21,666 bases of DNA from Rhodobacterales bacterium. Its GTDB lineage: Bacteria; Pseudomonadota; Alphaproteobacteria; Rhodobacterales; Rhodobacteraceae. The notes beneath the pieces are model-generated. The model ran no database searches, had not been told where the DNA came from, and saw nothing but the letters and a program-made list of their open reading frames with translations. The position numbers were made by a program, and so were the translations under genes. Below, in pieces: positions 14,067-21,223 of this stretch (positions are counted from its first letter, which is position 1; each line of letters begins with the position of its first letter). The stretch is from positions 1 through 21,666 of the forward strand of contig JAAFIJ010000008.1 of NCBI GenBank assembly GCA_013298675.1, written 5' to 3'.

Positions 14067-14484
14067 TCAGTTTATGCGCCAAGGTGATTTCGGGCGCGCG
14101 ATCCATAGGGTTCGGCGGCGTCCAAGGGGTGATCGTTTGAGGCACACTTTGCCCGATTCTTGCGAAGGGAATCGACAAGAGCGAAAGTGCAATCGGCAGA
14201 TAGGTTGGAATCTGCGGCATGCTGCCCAAGACCCCGCCGATCCCGCGACCGACACCAAAGCATATCGCAATAATCAAGGTTTGCAGCAAAGCTTGTGTCA
14301 AAAGGCCAGAAACGGGCCTTACTTTCGGCGCCCCGTCCCCCGGTTTGATCACAAATGTCCAAAGGACAAAAATTGCTGTAAAGACGAGAACCAGCCCCCA
14401 GCCGCCGCCACCAAGCCCCGCAAGCAACGGTCCAATGTACAAAAAGGCATTCGCCCCCATCATAGCGCGTGATCTTAATTCCAT
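14023..14484 (-). CDS. Hypothetical inner-membrane protein, probably truncated by a frameshift
   Basis: A 153-aa product with about four hydrophobic segments (roughly 12-28, 30-46, 62-86, 94-110), one containing a dense Gly run (GLGGGGWG, 23-30). A cytoplasmic Pro-rich stretch follows, and the frame ends abruptly in AGGG. I do not recognise a named family. Its place between rimM and trmD, on the same strand with 65 and about 170-nt gaps, suggests it belongs to the same transcript. The ATG at 14484 is preferred over a TTG at 14511. The frame of the following fragment (13884-14066) looks like its natural C-terminus. Confidence 0.7.
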   Translation of the reverse strand: MELRSRAMMGANAFLYIGPLLAGLGGGGWGLVLVFTAIFVLWTFVIKPGDGAPKVRPVSGLLTQALLQTLIIAICFGVGRGIGGVLGSMPQIPTYLPIALSLLSIPFARIGQSVPQTITPWTPPNPMDRAPEITLAHKLIDALDPTVLVAGGG

Positions 14485-14548
14485 TGCGTAGATTGTCCCA
14501 AAACAGCCCAAATTTTGCCCGACGTAAACTTAGCCGCGCCGCAGACGA

Positions 14549-15052
14549 TTAGTCTAGCCCTTCGGGCATATCGACTACTAGCCGCGCGCTTTTCAGATCA
14601 ACCGTGGGCACGACAGCCATAGTAAACGGGATCATCTGGGTGGATTTTCCATTGGCTGGTTGCAGTTCCAGCAGATCGCCCGCACCGTGATTGTGCACTG
14701 CGATGACTTTGCCCAGCAACACACCGCCTGTATCATGCGCATTCAAACCGATCAGATCAGCGTGGTAAAACTCATCATCCGGCAAGGACGGCAGCTTGCT
14801 GCGATCTGCAAACAGTCGCAGCCCCTTTAACGCATCCGCCTCTTCTTTGGTTGACACCCCAGACATCCGCACCCCCAGACCGCCCGCAACTGACCGGGTG
14901 ATCTTGATGGTATAGGACCGGGTCCCCTCTTCATTGGTCAGGGGACCATAGGCGGCAATCGCCTCGGGGTCGGCACAAAAGCTTTTGAGCCGCACTTCAC
15001 CCATCACCCCAAAGGACCCTGAAACAGCACCAACACAAATTTTGTTCGTCAT
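14549..15052 (-). CDS. rimM: Ribosome maturation factor RimM
   Basis: A 167-aa protein that binds the 30S head through S19 and helps 16S processing. It shows the RimM N-terminal barrel (VGAVSGSFGVMGEVRLKSF, 7-25) and the C-terminal PRC-barrel (EFYHADLIGLNA through LLELQ, then IPFTMAVVPTVDL). No Shine-Dalgarno precedes the ATG; instead it follows a TGA directly (TGAATG). This suggests that initiation depends on ribosomes finishing upstream translation. The upstream junction has been duplicated (see the repeat at 15050-15079). Confidence 0.95.
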   Translation of the reverse strand: MTNKICVGAVSGSFGVMGEVRLKSFCADPEAIAAYGPLTNEEGTRSYTIKITRSVAGGLGVRMSGVSTKEEADALKGLRLFADRSKLPSLPDDEFYHADLIGLNAHDTGGVLLGKVIAVHNHGAGDLLELQPANGKSTQMIPFTMAVVPTVDLKSARLVVDMPEGLD

Positions 15053-15079
15053 TCAGCGGGTTTCCATTCAGCGGGTTTC
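15050..15079. repeat. Perfect 15-bp tandem duplication at the bluB/rimM junction
   Basis: CATTCAGCGGGTTTC occurs twice back to back (15050-15064 and 15065-15079). On the coding strand each copy reads GAA ACC CGC TGA ATG. One copy ends bluB; the other carries the rimM start. Between them is a four-codon frame, Met-Glu-Thr-Arg-stop. Confidence 0.97.
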
Positions 15080-15700
15080 AATGTGCAGATTGGGCGTGCG
15101 CCGTTCCCACCCTGCGCGTTCCAACTCTGGTGTTGCATGGTTTTCTGTCGGCCAACCCACACACAGATAACCGATCAGCGTCCAGTCCGCAGGGGCGTTC
15201 AAGTCTTTGGCCATCTTTTGGGCGTCAAGAATTGAAACCCAGCCAAGTCCCAACCCTTCGGCACGTGCGGCCAGCCAGAACATGGCGATCGCACCAACCA
15301 CCGAATACGCACGGGTCTGCGGCATGTATTGCGCGCCCAGGCCCGACCCTTTGCATGTGGCATCATCACAAAACACGGCAAGATGCACAGGTGCCTCGCG
15401 CATACCAGACAGTTTCAGCTGGGCATAAAGTGCTGCTTTTTCGTCTGTATAGCCTGCAAGTGCAGCGGCGTTTGCAGTTTCAAAATTGGCAATGCTTGCC
15501 ACGCGCGCGGACGCAGACTCGACGCGGATGATACGCCAAGGTTCTGACAACCCCACCGACGGTGCAGAGGCAAAGGCGCTAAAGCAGCGGTTCAGAACCG
15601 CTGCGTCAACCGGATCTGTGCGAAAGCGGCGCACATCACGCCGCCAACGCATCAATTCCGCAAGGTCATCCCTGAACTCAGGGGAAAAGCTGCCCAACAT
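15068..15700 (-). CDS. bluB: 5,6-dimethylbenzimidazole synthase (lower ligand of cobalamin)
   Basis: A flavin-destroying enzyme of the nitroreductase fold that converts reduced FMN and oxygen to 5,6-dimethylbenzimidazole for vitamin B12. The 210-aa product has the FMN-binding start RWRRDVRRFRTDP (18-30), APSVGLSEPWR (46-56) and GLGLGWVSILD (149-159), which are BluB hallmarks distinguishing it from general nitroreductases. The ATG at 15700 is used here; a TTG at 15712, directly abutting the rpsP stop, would add four residues. Neither has a clear ribosome site. It is inserted between rpsP and rimM, two genes that are usually neighbours, and no other cobalamin gene is in the window. Confidence 0.92.
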   Translation of the reverse strand: MLGSFSPEFRDDLAELMRWRRDVRRFRTDPVDAAVLNRCFSAFASAPSVGLSEPWRIIRVESASARVASIANFETANAAALAGYTDEKAALYAQLKLSGMREAPVHLAVFCDDATCKGSGLGAQYMPQTRAYSVVGAIAMFWLAARAEGLGLGWVSILDAQKMAKDLNAPADWTLIGYLCVGWPTENHATPELERAGWERRTPNLHIETR

Positions 15701-15712
15701 GGCAGCAGACAA

Positions 15713-16066
15713 TCACGCTTCGGCAGGGGCCGCGGCGCGTGCCGCTTTCTTGGCAGCAAGCTCGGTCATGCGCTTGCCTGGGACCGCTGATTTCGGGTTG
15801 TTGCGAACAGCTTTCTGGCGCAGGCCAGCTGCTTCCAGCATACGGCAGATACGGTCGGTTGGCTGTGCGCCCTGACCCAACCAGTACTGAACGCGCTCTA
15901 CGTTCATCACAACGCGGGTTGCGTCATCTTTGGCCAAAAGTGGGTTATAGGTGCCCAGCTTTTCCAAGAAACGGCCGTCGCGTGGATTGCGCGAGTCGGT
16001 TGCCACGATCGAATAGAACGGGCGCTTCTTGGAACCACCACGGGCAAGACGGATTTTCATCGACAT
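15713..16066 (-). CDS. rpsP: 30S ribosomal protein S16
   Basis: A 117-aa small-subunit protein important for 30S assembly. It starts MSMKIRLARGGSKKRPFYSIV and contains the family blocks DGRFLEKLGTYNPL (30-43) and VQYWLGQGAQPTDRI (59-73). The Ala/Lys-rich tail beyond about residue 85 is an extension often seen in alphaproteobacteria. AAGGAG lies about 10 nt before the ATG, in a 42-nt gap after chorismate mutase that also holds a hairpin. Confidence 0.97.
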   Translation of the reverse strand: MSMKIRLARGGSKKRPFYSIVATDSRNPRDGRFLEKLGTYNPLLAKDDATRVVMNVERVQYWLGQGAQPTDRICRMLEAAGLRQKAVRNNPKSAVPGKRMTELAAKKAARAAAPAEA

Positions 16067-16092
16067 AGTGTAGTCTCCTTAGGTTTTGTTAG

Positions 16093-16110
16093 AACCGGGG
16101 TTTTCCGGTT
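16093..16110 (-). promoter_or_regulatory. Hairpin between chorismate mutase and rpsP
   Basis: AACCGG (16093-16098) and CCGGTT (16105-16110) form a 6-bp stem that overlaps the chorismate mutase stop codon. No T run follows on the minus strand, so it is not a classic terminator. It could be an RNA-processing point or attenuator that sets apart the highly expressed rpsP. Confidence 0.35.
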
Positions 16111-16417
16111 ATTTCTGTAGGTTTTCGTGATGCCTGATGACTTCGGAAATGATGAAGGTCAGGAATTTCTTGGCAAGACCGGGGTCAAGATCGGCTTCGG
16201 TCGACAACTGTTCCAGCCGCGCCATCTGCCGCGCTTCGCGCGCGGGGTCTGACGGTGGCAGATTATGCTCGGCCTTTAGGCGCCCCACCGCTTGGGTGCG
16301 CTTAAAGCGTTCGGCAAGGGTATAGACAAGGATCGCATCCAAACGGTCGATCGACTCGCGGTGGCCTTTCAAGACGGCTTCGGCGCGGGCAGCCGTGTTA
16401 TTCGCATCAGAATTCAT
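16109..16417 (-). CDS. Chorismate mutase, AroQ class (all-helical)
   Basis: A 102-aa enzyme of the monofunctional AroQ type that converts chorismate to prephenate for Phe and Tyr synthesis. The E. coli active-site residues map by alignment: Arg20 (R11), Arg37 (R28), Lys48 (K39), Asp57 (D48), Arg60 (R51) and Glu61 (E52). The C-terminal Gln88 position falls near His96/His97 in EVIRHHEN, so one catalytic contact differs. The start ATG overlaps the stop of the last GNAT gene (ATGA) and has GGAG 8 nt upstream. Its place before rpsP in the ffh operon is metabolically unrelated to its neighbours. Confidence 0.92.
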   Translation of the reverse strand: MNSDANNTAARAEAVLKGHRESIDRLDAILVYTLAERFKRTQAVGRLKAEHNLPPSDPAREARQMARLEQLSTEADLDPGLAKKFLTFIISEVIRHHENLQK

Positions 16418-17004
16418 ACGGGCGCTCCTGTGCCTGAATGGCGGTAAACGTGAAGACCGACCTCCCCAAGCGCGGCAATCTGTGCCTCGGCCACAGGATC
16501 GCGCCGTGCACCCAAAGCCACGGCAAGCCGCGCGGACCGCGTGTTTCCCACGTCAATATAGCTGACAAAGCCTTGCGCCCCAAACAACGCGACGGCATGC
16601 GGCAGCACTGCGCGCGCGCTTTCGGCCGCATAGCCATTGCCTTCGGCGGCTTCGGTCAGGATCCAGCCCAATTCGGGCTCTGGATCGCCAAATTCCTGCC
16701 AAAGATAAATCCAGCCCAAGGGCGCATCAGAGTCGTGACCCGTGACTGTCCACATACCCGCCCCGCGCAACATCCAACCCGCAACGCCTTGGCAAAAGTC
16801 GCTATAGGACGCCTCATCGGTGTAGGGCCCGCCCACATAGCGCGACCGGTCCGAGGTGAAAACATCCCGGTAGGCCGGATAATCAGTCAGAACCGGTGCA
16901 CGAAGCCGCAAGCGTTCGGTCACGACAACTGGCACATGGCCCGAAATCGTCCGGCCAATCTCTGCGGCCTTGGGGTGTGGCATCTGCAACCAAGCAACGC
17001 TCAT
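16414..17004 (-). CDS. GNAT-family N-acetyltransferase, RimJ/RimL-like (third of three in tandem)
   Basis: A 196-aa protein. After a leader of about 28 residues comes the first strand TERLRLRAPVLTDYPAY (29-45). Then follow the core with PELGWILTEAAEGNGYAAESA (110-130), which includes the acetyl-CoA loop, and the DVGNTRSARLAVALGA helix (151-166) typical of RimJ/RimL-type enzymes. Such enzymes acetylate N-terminal amines of ribosomal proteins or small molecules; the substrate here is unknown. The ATG overlaps the stop of the preceding GNAT (ATGA), and its own stop overlaps the chorismate mutase start. Confidence 0.88.
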   Translation of the reverse strand: MSVAWLQMPHPKAAEIGRTISGHVPVVVTERLRLRAPVLTDYPAYRDVFTSDRSRYVGGPYTDEASYSDFCQGVAGWMLRGAGMWTVTGHDSDAPLGWIYLWQEFGDPEPELGWILTEAAEGNGYAAESARAVLPHAVALFGAQGFVSYIDVGNTRSARLAVALGARRDPVAEAQIAALGEVGLHVYRHSGTGAPV

Positions 17005-17519
17005 CCAGCAGACCCCGTCGGTGCTGCGTGACGGAATACCCGAACGATGGTGCCGCGCGGTGTAGTCCAATGTCCGTCGTGCACAGCGCCAAGGCGCGTC
17101 GCAACTGCGGCAGATCGCGCATTCTCTTCGGTTATGTAGCTGACAGCCGTGGACCAACCCAAACGAGAAAAGGCATCGGTCAGACAAGCGTGCGCGGCCT
17201 CTGTTGCAAAACCGCGCCCCTCATCCGATGGCGAAAAGATGGTCCATTTGATCTCTGGCTCGGCCTGACCTTCTGGCCACCACGGGCCAAAAATGCCCAG
17301 AACGCGGCCGTTGCCACGTGCCTCGGCGATAAACGGGCCAAAGCCGCGCAACCGTTGATGGCCCAGAACGGCGGCGTAATTGCGCCACGCCTCATGCGGC
17401 ATCAAGGACCAGCCAAGGGCTGCTGCACGTTCAGACGCGATAAACTGAGTATAGGCCGCCACGTGTTTTTCGTTCGGGGCCACAAGATGTAGCCGATCAG
17501 TGGTCAGTACCGGGGTCAT
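17001..17519 (-). CDS. GNAT-family N-acetyltransferase, RimJ/RimL-like (second of three in tandem)
   Basis: A 172-aa protein with the opening TTDRLHLVAPNEKHVAAY (6-23), EPEIKWTIFSPSDEGRGFATEA (87-108) containing the acetyl-CoA loop, and the TEENARSAAVATRLGA helix (130-145). It shares the fold and motif positions of both neighbours but is clearly diverged from them, so the three are old paralogues rather than a recent duplication. The start and stop both overlap the adjoining genes by 4 nt (ATGA). Substrate unknown. Confidence 0.88.
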   Translation of the reverse strand: MTPVLTTDRLHLVAPNEKHVAAYTQFIASERAAALGWSLMPHEAWRNYAAVLGHQRLRGFGPFIAEARGNGRVLGIFGPWWPEGQAEPEIKWTIFSPSDEGRGFATEAAHACLTDAFSRLGWSTAVSYITEENARSAAVATRLGAVHDGHWTTPRGTIVRVFRHAAPTGSAG

Positions 17520-18058
17520 ACAGCATCTCCATTGGCAAAGTGATAGACGTCGCCGTCATCAAACCAAGTTGGACGCAATCCCGCAATGATCTTGCCACCC
17601 AAGTGGGCAGCAATCGCATGCGAAGCACTGTTGTCACGGTGAATTTCCGCCCGCGCCGAGGCGAGCCCCAAAGGACCAAACACCCAGCGGTGCATCGCAG
17701 CGGCCGCTTCGCGCGCCAGGCCCTGCCCCTCGGCCGCAGCCGTCCACAGCGACCATGTCAGTTCGGGTTCGGCCCCGTCTTGCCACTGCATCGGGCCGAA
17801 ATGACCAATACCAAGGCCAGTTGCACGGTCCTGCGCGATGAGCCGACCAAAGCCGCGCATCACCCAATGTCCAAAGAACGACGAGAACTGCTCAGCGGCC
17901 TCGTGTTCCTTTTTCGTCCCACCTGTAAAGGCCGTCCGGTCCGACACGCGATAATCGCGAAACGCCGGCCAATCGGCGGCCTGCGGCGCACGCAAGATCA
18001 GCCGCTGTGTCTCCAGAACGGGCAAACCAATCAACTGCGGGCGCGCGCTGTGCATCAT
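17516..18058 (-). CDS. GNAT-family N-acetyltransferase, RimJ/RimL-like (first of three in tandem)
   Basis: A 180-aa protein with LETQRLILRAPQAADWPAF (15-33), a core ELTWSLWTAAAEGQGLAREA (99-118) with the acetyl-CoA loop, and the IHRDNSASHAIAAHLGG helix (139-155). It directly follows ffh: its ATG overlaps the ffh stop as ATGA. An ATG one codon downstream is an equal alternative. The C-terminal stretch PTWFDDGDVYHF resembles other RimJ/RimL-type members. Substrate unknown. Confidence 0.88.
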   Translation of the reverse strand: MMHSARPQLIGLPVLETQRLILRAPQAADWPAFRDYRVSDRTAFTGGTKKEHEAAEQFSSFFGHWVMRGFGRLIAQDRATGLGIGHFGPMQWQDGAEPELTWSLWTAAAEGQGLAREAAAAMHRWVFGPLGLASARAEIHRDNSASHAIAAHLGGKIIAGLRPTWFDDGDVYHFANGDAV

Positions 18059-19560
18059 TTCTTTTTCATCAACCCTGACAGCGACGACGGCAGGCTTAAC
18101 CCACGCGGCATGCCGGGGAACCCGCCGCCCATGCCAAGGCCCTGCTTCATGCCTTTGGCAGCGGCCTCCAACGCCTCGGGCGACATGTTGGCCATGTCGG
18201 GCATGCCCGCGCCACCTTTGCCACCCATCATTTGCTTGATGGCTTGCTTCATCATGCCACCCTTGCCCATCTTCTTCATCATGTCGGCCATTTGCTGATG
18301 CTGTTTAATCAGCTTGTTCAACTCTGAAACTTCCAAACCCGCGCCCTTGGCGATGCGCTTTTTTCGGCTTGCGGCCAGAAGGTCAGGGTTGGCCCGTTCC
18401 TTTTTCGTCATGGAGTTGATCAAAGCAATTTGATGCGCCAGCATCTTGTCATTGAACCCTGCCGCCTCGGCCTTTTTCGCCATGCCGCCCATGCCGGGCA
18501 TCATGCCCATCAGGCCCTGCATGCCGCCCATCTTGATCATCTGTTCCAACTGGCTGCGCAGGTCGTTCATGTTGAACAGACCCTTGGCGAACCGCTTGGC
18601 CATCCGCTCGGCCTGTTCGGCTTCAAAGGTCTCACGCGCACGCTCAACCAGCGCCACGATGTCGCCCATGCCAAGGATACGGCCCGCGACACGCTCTGCC
18701 TCAAACGTCTCCAGCGCGTCCATCTTTTCGCCAAGACCGACAAAGCGGATCGGCTTGCCGGTCACAGCCCGCATCGACAGCGCCGCACCACCGCGACCGT
18801 CGCCGTCCATCCGGGTTAGCACAACGCCCGAAATGCCGACCTTGCCGTCAAATTCTGACGCGACGTTCACCGCATCTTGTCCGGTCAGACCATCGACCAC
18901 CAACAGCGTCTCGCGCGGTTGGGCAATGTCACGAACCGCCTGAATTTCCTCCATGAGGATTTCATCGATGTGCAAACGGCCCGCGGTATCAAGGAACAGC
19001 ACATCATAACCGCCCATCGCGGCTTGGGTCTTGGCACGCTTGGCGATCTGCACCGCAGACTCGCCCTTAACGATCGGCAGGCTATCGACACCAATCTGTC
19101 CGGCCAAAATCGCCAGCTGCTCCATTGCGGCCGGGCGGTTGGTGTCGAGGGATGCGAGCAGCACCCGCTTTCCAAGACGCTCTTTGAACCGTTTGGCCAG
19201 TTTGGCGGTGGTGGTGGTTTTACCCGACCCTTGCAGACCGACCATCAAAATCGCCGACGGCGGGTTGTCGATCTTTAGGTCTTCGGGTTCGTCATCACCC
19301 GCCAGCACCCGGATCAATTCGTCATGCACGATCTTGACGACCTGCTGACCGGGGGTGATCGATTTCGTGACCGCTTGACCGATCGCGCGAACCTTGACAG
19401 CTTTGACAAAGCCGCGCGCCACTTCCAGCGAGACGTCCGCCTCTAGCAGCGCCACGCGCACTTCGCGCAGGGCGGTATCGACGTCAGCTTCGGACAACGC
19501 GCCAGCTTTGGTCAGACGGTCGAAGACACCACCAAGGCGTTCTGACAGGCTTTCAAACAT
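18055..19560 (-). CDS. ffh: Signal recognition particle protein Ffh (SRP54)
   Basis: A 501-aa GTPase that, with 4.5S RNA, binds signal peptides on the ribosome and delivers them to FtsY at the membrane. The N domain (1 to about 85) contains ALLEADVSLEVARGF. The G domain has G1 GLQGSGKTT (108-116), DTNRPAA (139-145), DTAGRLHID (191-199) and TRMDGDGRGG (249-258). The Met-rich M domain (about 325-440) binds RNA and signal sequences, and a Gly/Met-rich tail of about 60 residues follows. The usual TKLDGD reads TRMDGD here. The ATG at 19560 has AAGGA upstream; the frame is open to 19671 without homology. It heads the long minus-strand block. Confidence 0.97.
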   Translation of the reverse strand: MFESLSERLGGVFDRLTKAGALSEADVDTALREVRVALLEADVSLEVARGFVKAVKVRAIGQAVTKSITPGQQVVKIVHDELIRVLAGDDEPEDLKIDNPPSAILMVGLQGSGKTTTTAKLAKRFKERLGKRVLLASLDTNRPAAMEQLAILAGQIGVDSLPIVKGESAVQIAKRAKTQAAMGGYDVLFLDTAGRLHIDEILMEEIQAVRDIAQPRETLLVVDGLTGQDAVNVASEFDGKVGISGVVLTRMDGDGRGGAALSMRAVTGKPIRFVGLGEKMDALETFEAERVAGRILGMGDIVALVERARETFEAEQAERMAKRFAKGLFNMNDLRSQLEQMIKMGGMQGLMGMMPGMGGMAKKAEAAGFNDKMLAHQIALINSMTKKERANPDLLAASRKKRIAKGAGLEVSELNKLIKQHQQMADMMKKMGKGGMMKQAIKQMMGGKGGAGMPDMANMSPEALEAAAKGMKQGLGMGGGFPGMPRGLSLPSSLSGLMKKK

Positions 19561-19715
19561 GGCGCGTTCCTTATGATTTGCCCCGATATGGGGCGCGGCT
19601 GGCGGGGTTCCAAGGCCAATGCAGAACAGCACCTGTGGGCGCAACGCGCTGACAGATGTCGATCCCGGCATAGGCCAAGGGACCGGAAGCCTATGCCTCC
19701 GGGGAATTAAGGGTG

Positions 19716-19744
19716 CCGATACGCCCGAAAGGGTGCAGAGTCAA
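19716..19744 (-). promoter_or_regulatory. Candidate sigma-70 promoter of the ffh operon
   Basis: On the minus strand TTGACT (19744-19739) and TATCGG (19721-19716) are separated by exactly 17 nt. The -35 matches in five of six positions and the -10 only at its TAT start. It lies 156 nt before ffh. An 8-bp hairpin (19683-19702) follows in the presumed leader. Confidence 0.4.
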
Positions 19745-19811
19745 GCGTTGGGGGCGCAGCGCAGACTTTGGTGGGGGCCGATTAGACCAAAGCGAAGCAG
19801 CGCATCAAATG

Positions 19812-20978
19812 TTACGAAAACCGCCGCCTGATGAAATCGGCAAACAGCGGCACGGTAAAATCAAGGTATCCAAAACTGGGGCTATAGATCATCCCCTTGT
19901 GAATAATTGTCGCCCGCGCAGGCCCCAGAGAGTTCATCTGCCGTCCCATTTCCTTGGCAATATCGGCCATCGAATACGGCCCATCGCCCAGCGCAGCCAT
20001 TGCTTGGACGAATTTCACCTCTGCCTTGGTCAGCCGGTCTATGCGCACTTTGAAGAACCCTTCATCCAGTGACGCAATCGCCCCTCGGTAGGCTTTTTGG
20101 GTTTCCGCAAGCGTGATCGTAGGGCCTTGCGCGCTGTCCCACAGAATGGACGCCCATTCTTGCAAGAAAAACGGATAGCCTTTTGTCAAAGTGACAATTT
20201 CCGCAAGTGCATCATCTGAAATATCAGCGCCCTCTTCCCGGATTGGGTTTCGAATGGCCTTTTCAGCAGAAACGCGGTCCAAGGGACCCACTTCCGGATA
20301 AACAAAAAGTCGTTCAGCATAGGATTTTGCGTCACCTGCAAGCCGTGCGACTTGTGGCAGACCTGCCCCGACAAACAGCACAGGCAAACCCGCTTGTGAC
20401 ACCTTATGTACCGCCACGATCAGGGCTGAAAGATCGGGTTCCGACAGGTATTGAATTTCATCAATCAACAGCATCCAACCTTTGCCAGCGGCCTTTGCCG
20501 CCTGACCAATTGTCAGGAAAAGGTCGGGAAGATCAGCCTGCAAATCACCGCTGTCGGCAAGGCCGGGTTCGCCGTCTACCTCAACCTCAAAGCCCGCAAC
20601 CTCTATCTTGAAAATAGAGACAAAACTGCGCAACGCCCTTAGACCACGATCTGCAAGATCTTTCGCGGATTCCGCAACTGAAAGCGAACGCATGACACGG
20701 CGCATTTCGGGCACCAGCAATTGCGCCAGTCCCTTGCCTTCGGGCGATTCTACTTTTGAGGTCAAAAGCCCTGCCTGCCGCCCAATTCCTTCGATTTCAT
20801 TCAGCAGAACTGTTTTGCCAGTACCGCGCAACCCAAGCAGAATGATAGAGCGTGCGTGCCGGCCGAAGATTGCCCTACCACTTGCAATTCTGGCCTGTTC
20901 CAAGACCAAGTCTCTGCCTGCCAGCTCTGGCGGGCGGCTTCCGGCACCGGGGGCAAAGGGGTTACGATATGGATCCAT
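19812..20978 (-). CDS. AAA+ ATPase of the Orc1/Cdc6-like type with C-terminal winged helix
   Basis: A 388-aa ATPase with Walker A GLRGTGKT (49-56), Walker B LLIDEIQYL (170-178), a likely sensor 1 region LFVGAGLP (201-208) and KGYPFFLQEWA (266-276). A C-terminal winged-helix region follows (about 318-388; TKAEVKFVQAMAALG, then SMADIAKEMG and a terminal FTVPLFADFIRRRF). This architecture occurs in many bacteria as a stand-alone gene of unknown function, related to Orc1/Cdc6 and STAND-type ATPases. It does not look like a replication initiator here. The ribosome site is weak. It is transcribed away from a LysR gene across an AT-rich, palindrome-bearing gap; its stop is 251 nt from the ffh start. 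Confidence 0.85.
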   Translation of the reverse strand: MDPYRNPFAPGAGSRPPELAGRDLVLEQARIASGRAIFGRHARSIILLGLRGTGKTVLLNEIEGIGRQAGLLTSKVESPEGKGLAQLLVPEMRRVMRSLSVAESAKDLADRGLRALRSFVSIFKIEVAGFEVEVDGEPGLADSGDLQADLPDLFLTIGQAAKAAGKGWMLLIDEIQYLSEPDLSALIVAVHKVSQAGLPVLFVGAGLPQVARLAGDAKSYAERLFVYPEVGPLDRVSAEKAIRNPIREEGADISDDALAEIVTLTKGYPFFLQEWASILWDSAQGPTITLAETQKAYRGAIASLDEGFFKVRIDRLTKAEVKFVQAMAALGDGPYSMADIAKEMGRQMNSLGPARATIIHKGMIYSPSFGYLDFTVPLFADFIRRRFS

Positions 20979-21029
20979 TTTCTTACCAACTGCAGATTTT
21001 TTTCCGTTTCAGCACGATCGTTCGCAACA

Positions 21030-21059
21030 ACTATAGCAATAACTAGTTACTAATAGCAA
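21030..21059 (-). promoter_or_regulatory. Candidate promoter of the AAA+ ATPase gene
   Basis: On the minus strand TTGCTA (21059-21054) and TATAGT (21035-21030) are 18 nt apart, matching four and five of six consensus bases. The palindrome TAACTAGTTA lies in the spacer, so a bound protein would block RNA polymerase. It is 52 nt before the start codon. Confidence 0.45.
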
Positions 21060-21084
21060 CACATAGCGAAAAATACTAGTATTT
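21040..21084. promoter_or_regulatory. Paired ACTAGT-centred palindromes in the AT-rich divergent gap
   Basis: TAACTAGTTA (21040-21049) and AAATACTAGTATTT (21071-21084) are both perfect palindromes with the same ACTAGT core. Their centres are 33 bp apart, about three helical turns, so they lie on the same DNA face. One sits in the ATPase promoter spacer; the other lies upstream of a possible LysR-gene -10 TATAAA (21097-21102). Confidence 0.5.
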
Positions 21085-21223
21085 ACTATTATTGCCTATA
21101 AATTCCTATTTTTCCTTATTCTCGTCGGACAGAAATCTTTTCAACACCTTCGGTTCGTATAGAGCTTGCAAACAGCGCGGTGTTGGGACTTTCCTGTGCA
21201 CATACGCACGGTCAGGGGTTGCC

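Noticed and set aside
16438..17492. Two open frames of about 200 codons on the plus strand
   Set aside because: Antisense to the tandem acetyltransferases; protein composition is Arg/Pro/His-rich shadow sequence.
17001..18058. Tandem acetyltransferases as a recent duplication
   Set aside because: The proteins share motifs but are too diverged outside them to be recent copies.
19561..19811. Possible 4.5S SRP RNA next to ffh
   Set aside because: The conserved SRP loop sequence (GGUCAGG...GGAAGGAAGCAGCC) is absent; only an unrelated 8-bp hairpin is found.
21030..21125. AT-rich region as a replication origin or attachment site
   Set aside because: No DnaA-box cluster, iterons, integrase or flanking direct repeats were seen; a divergent promoter region explains it better.
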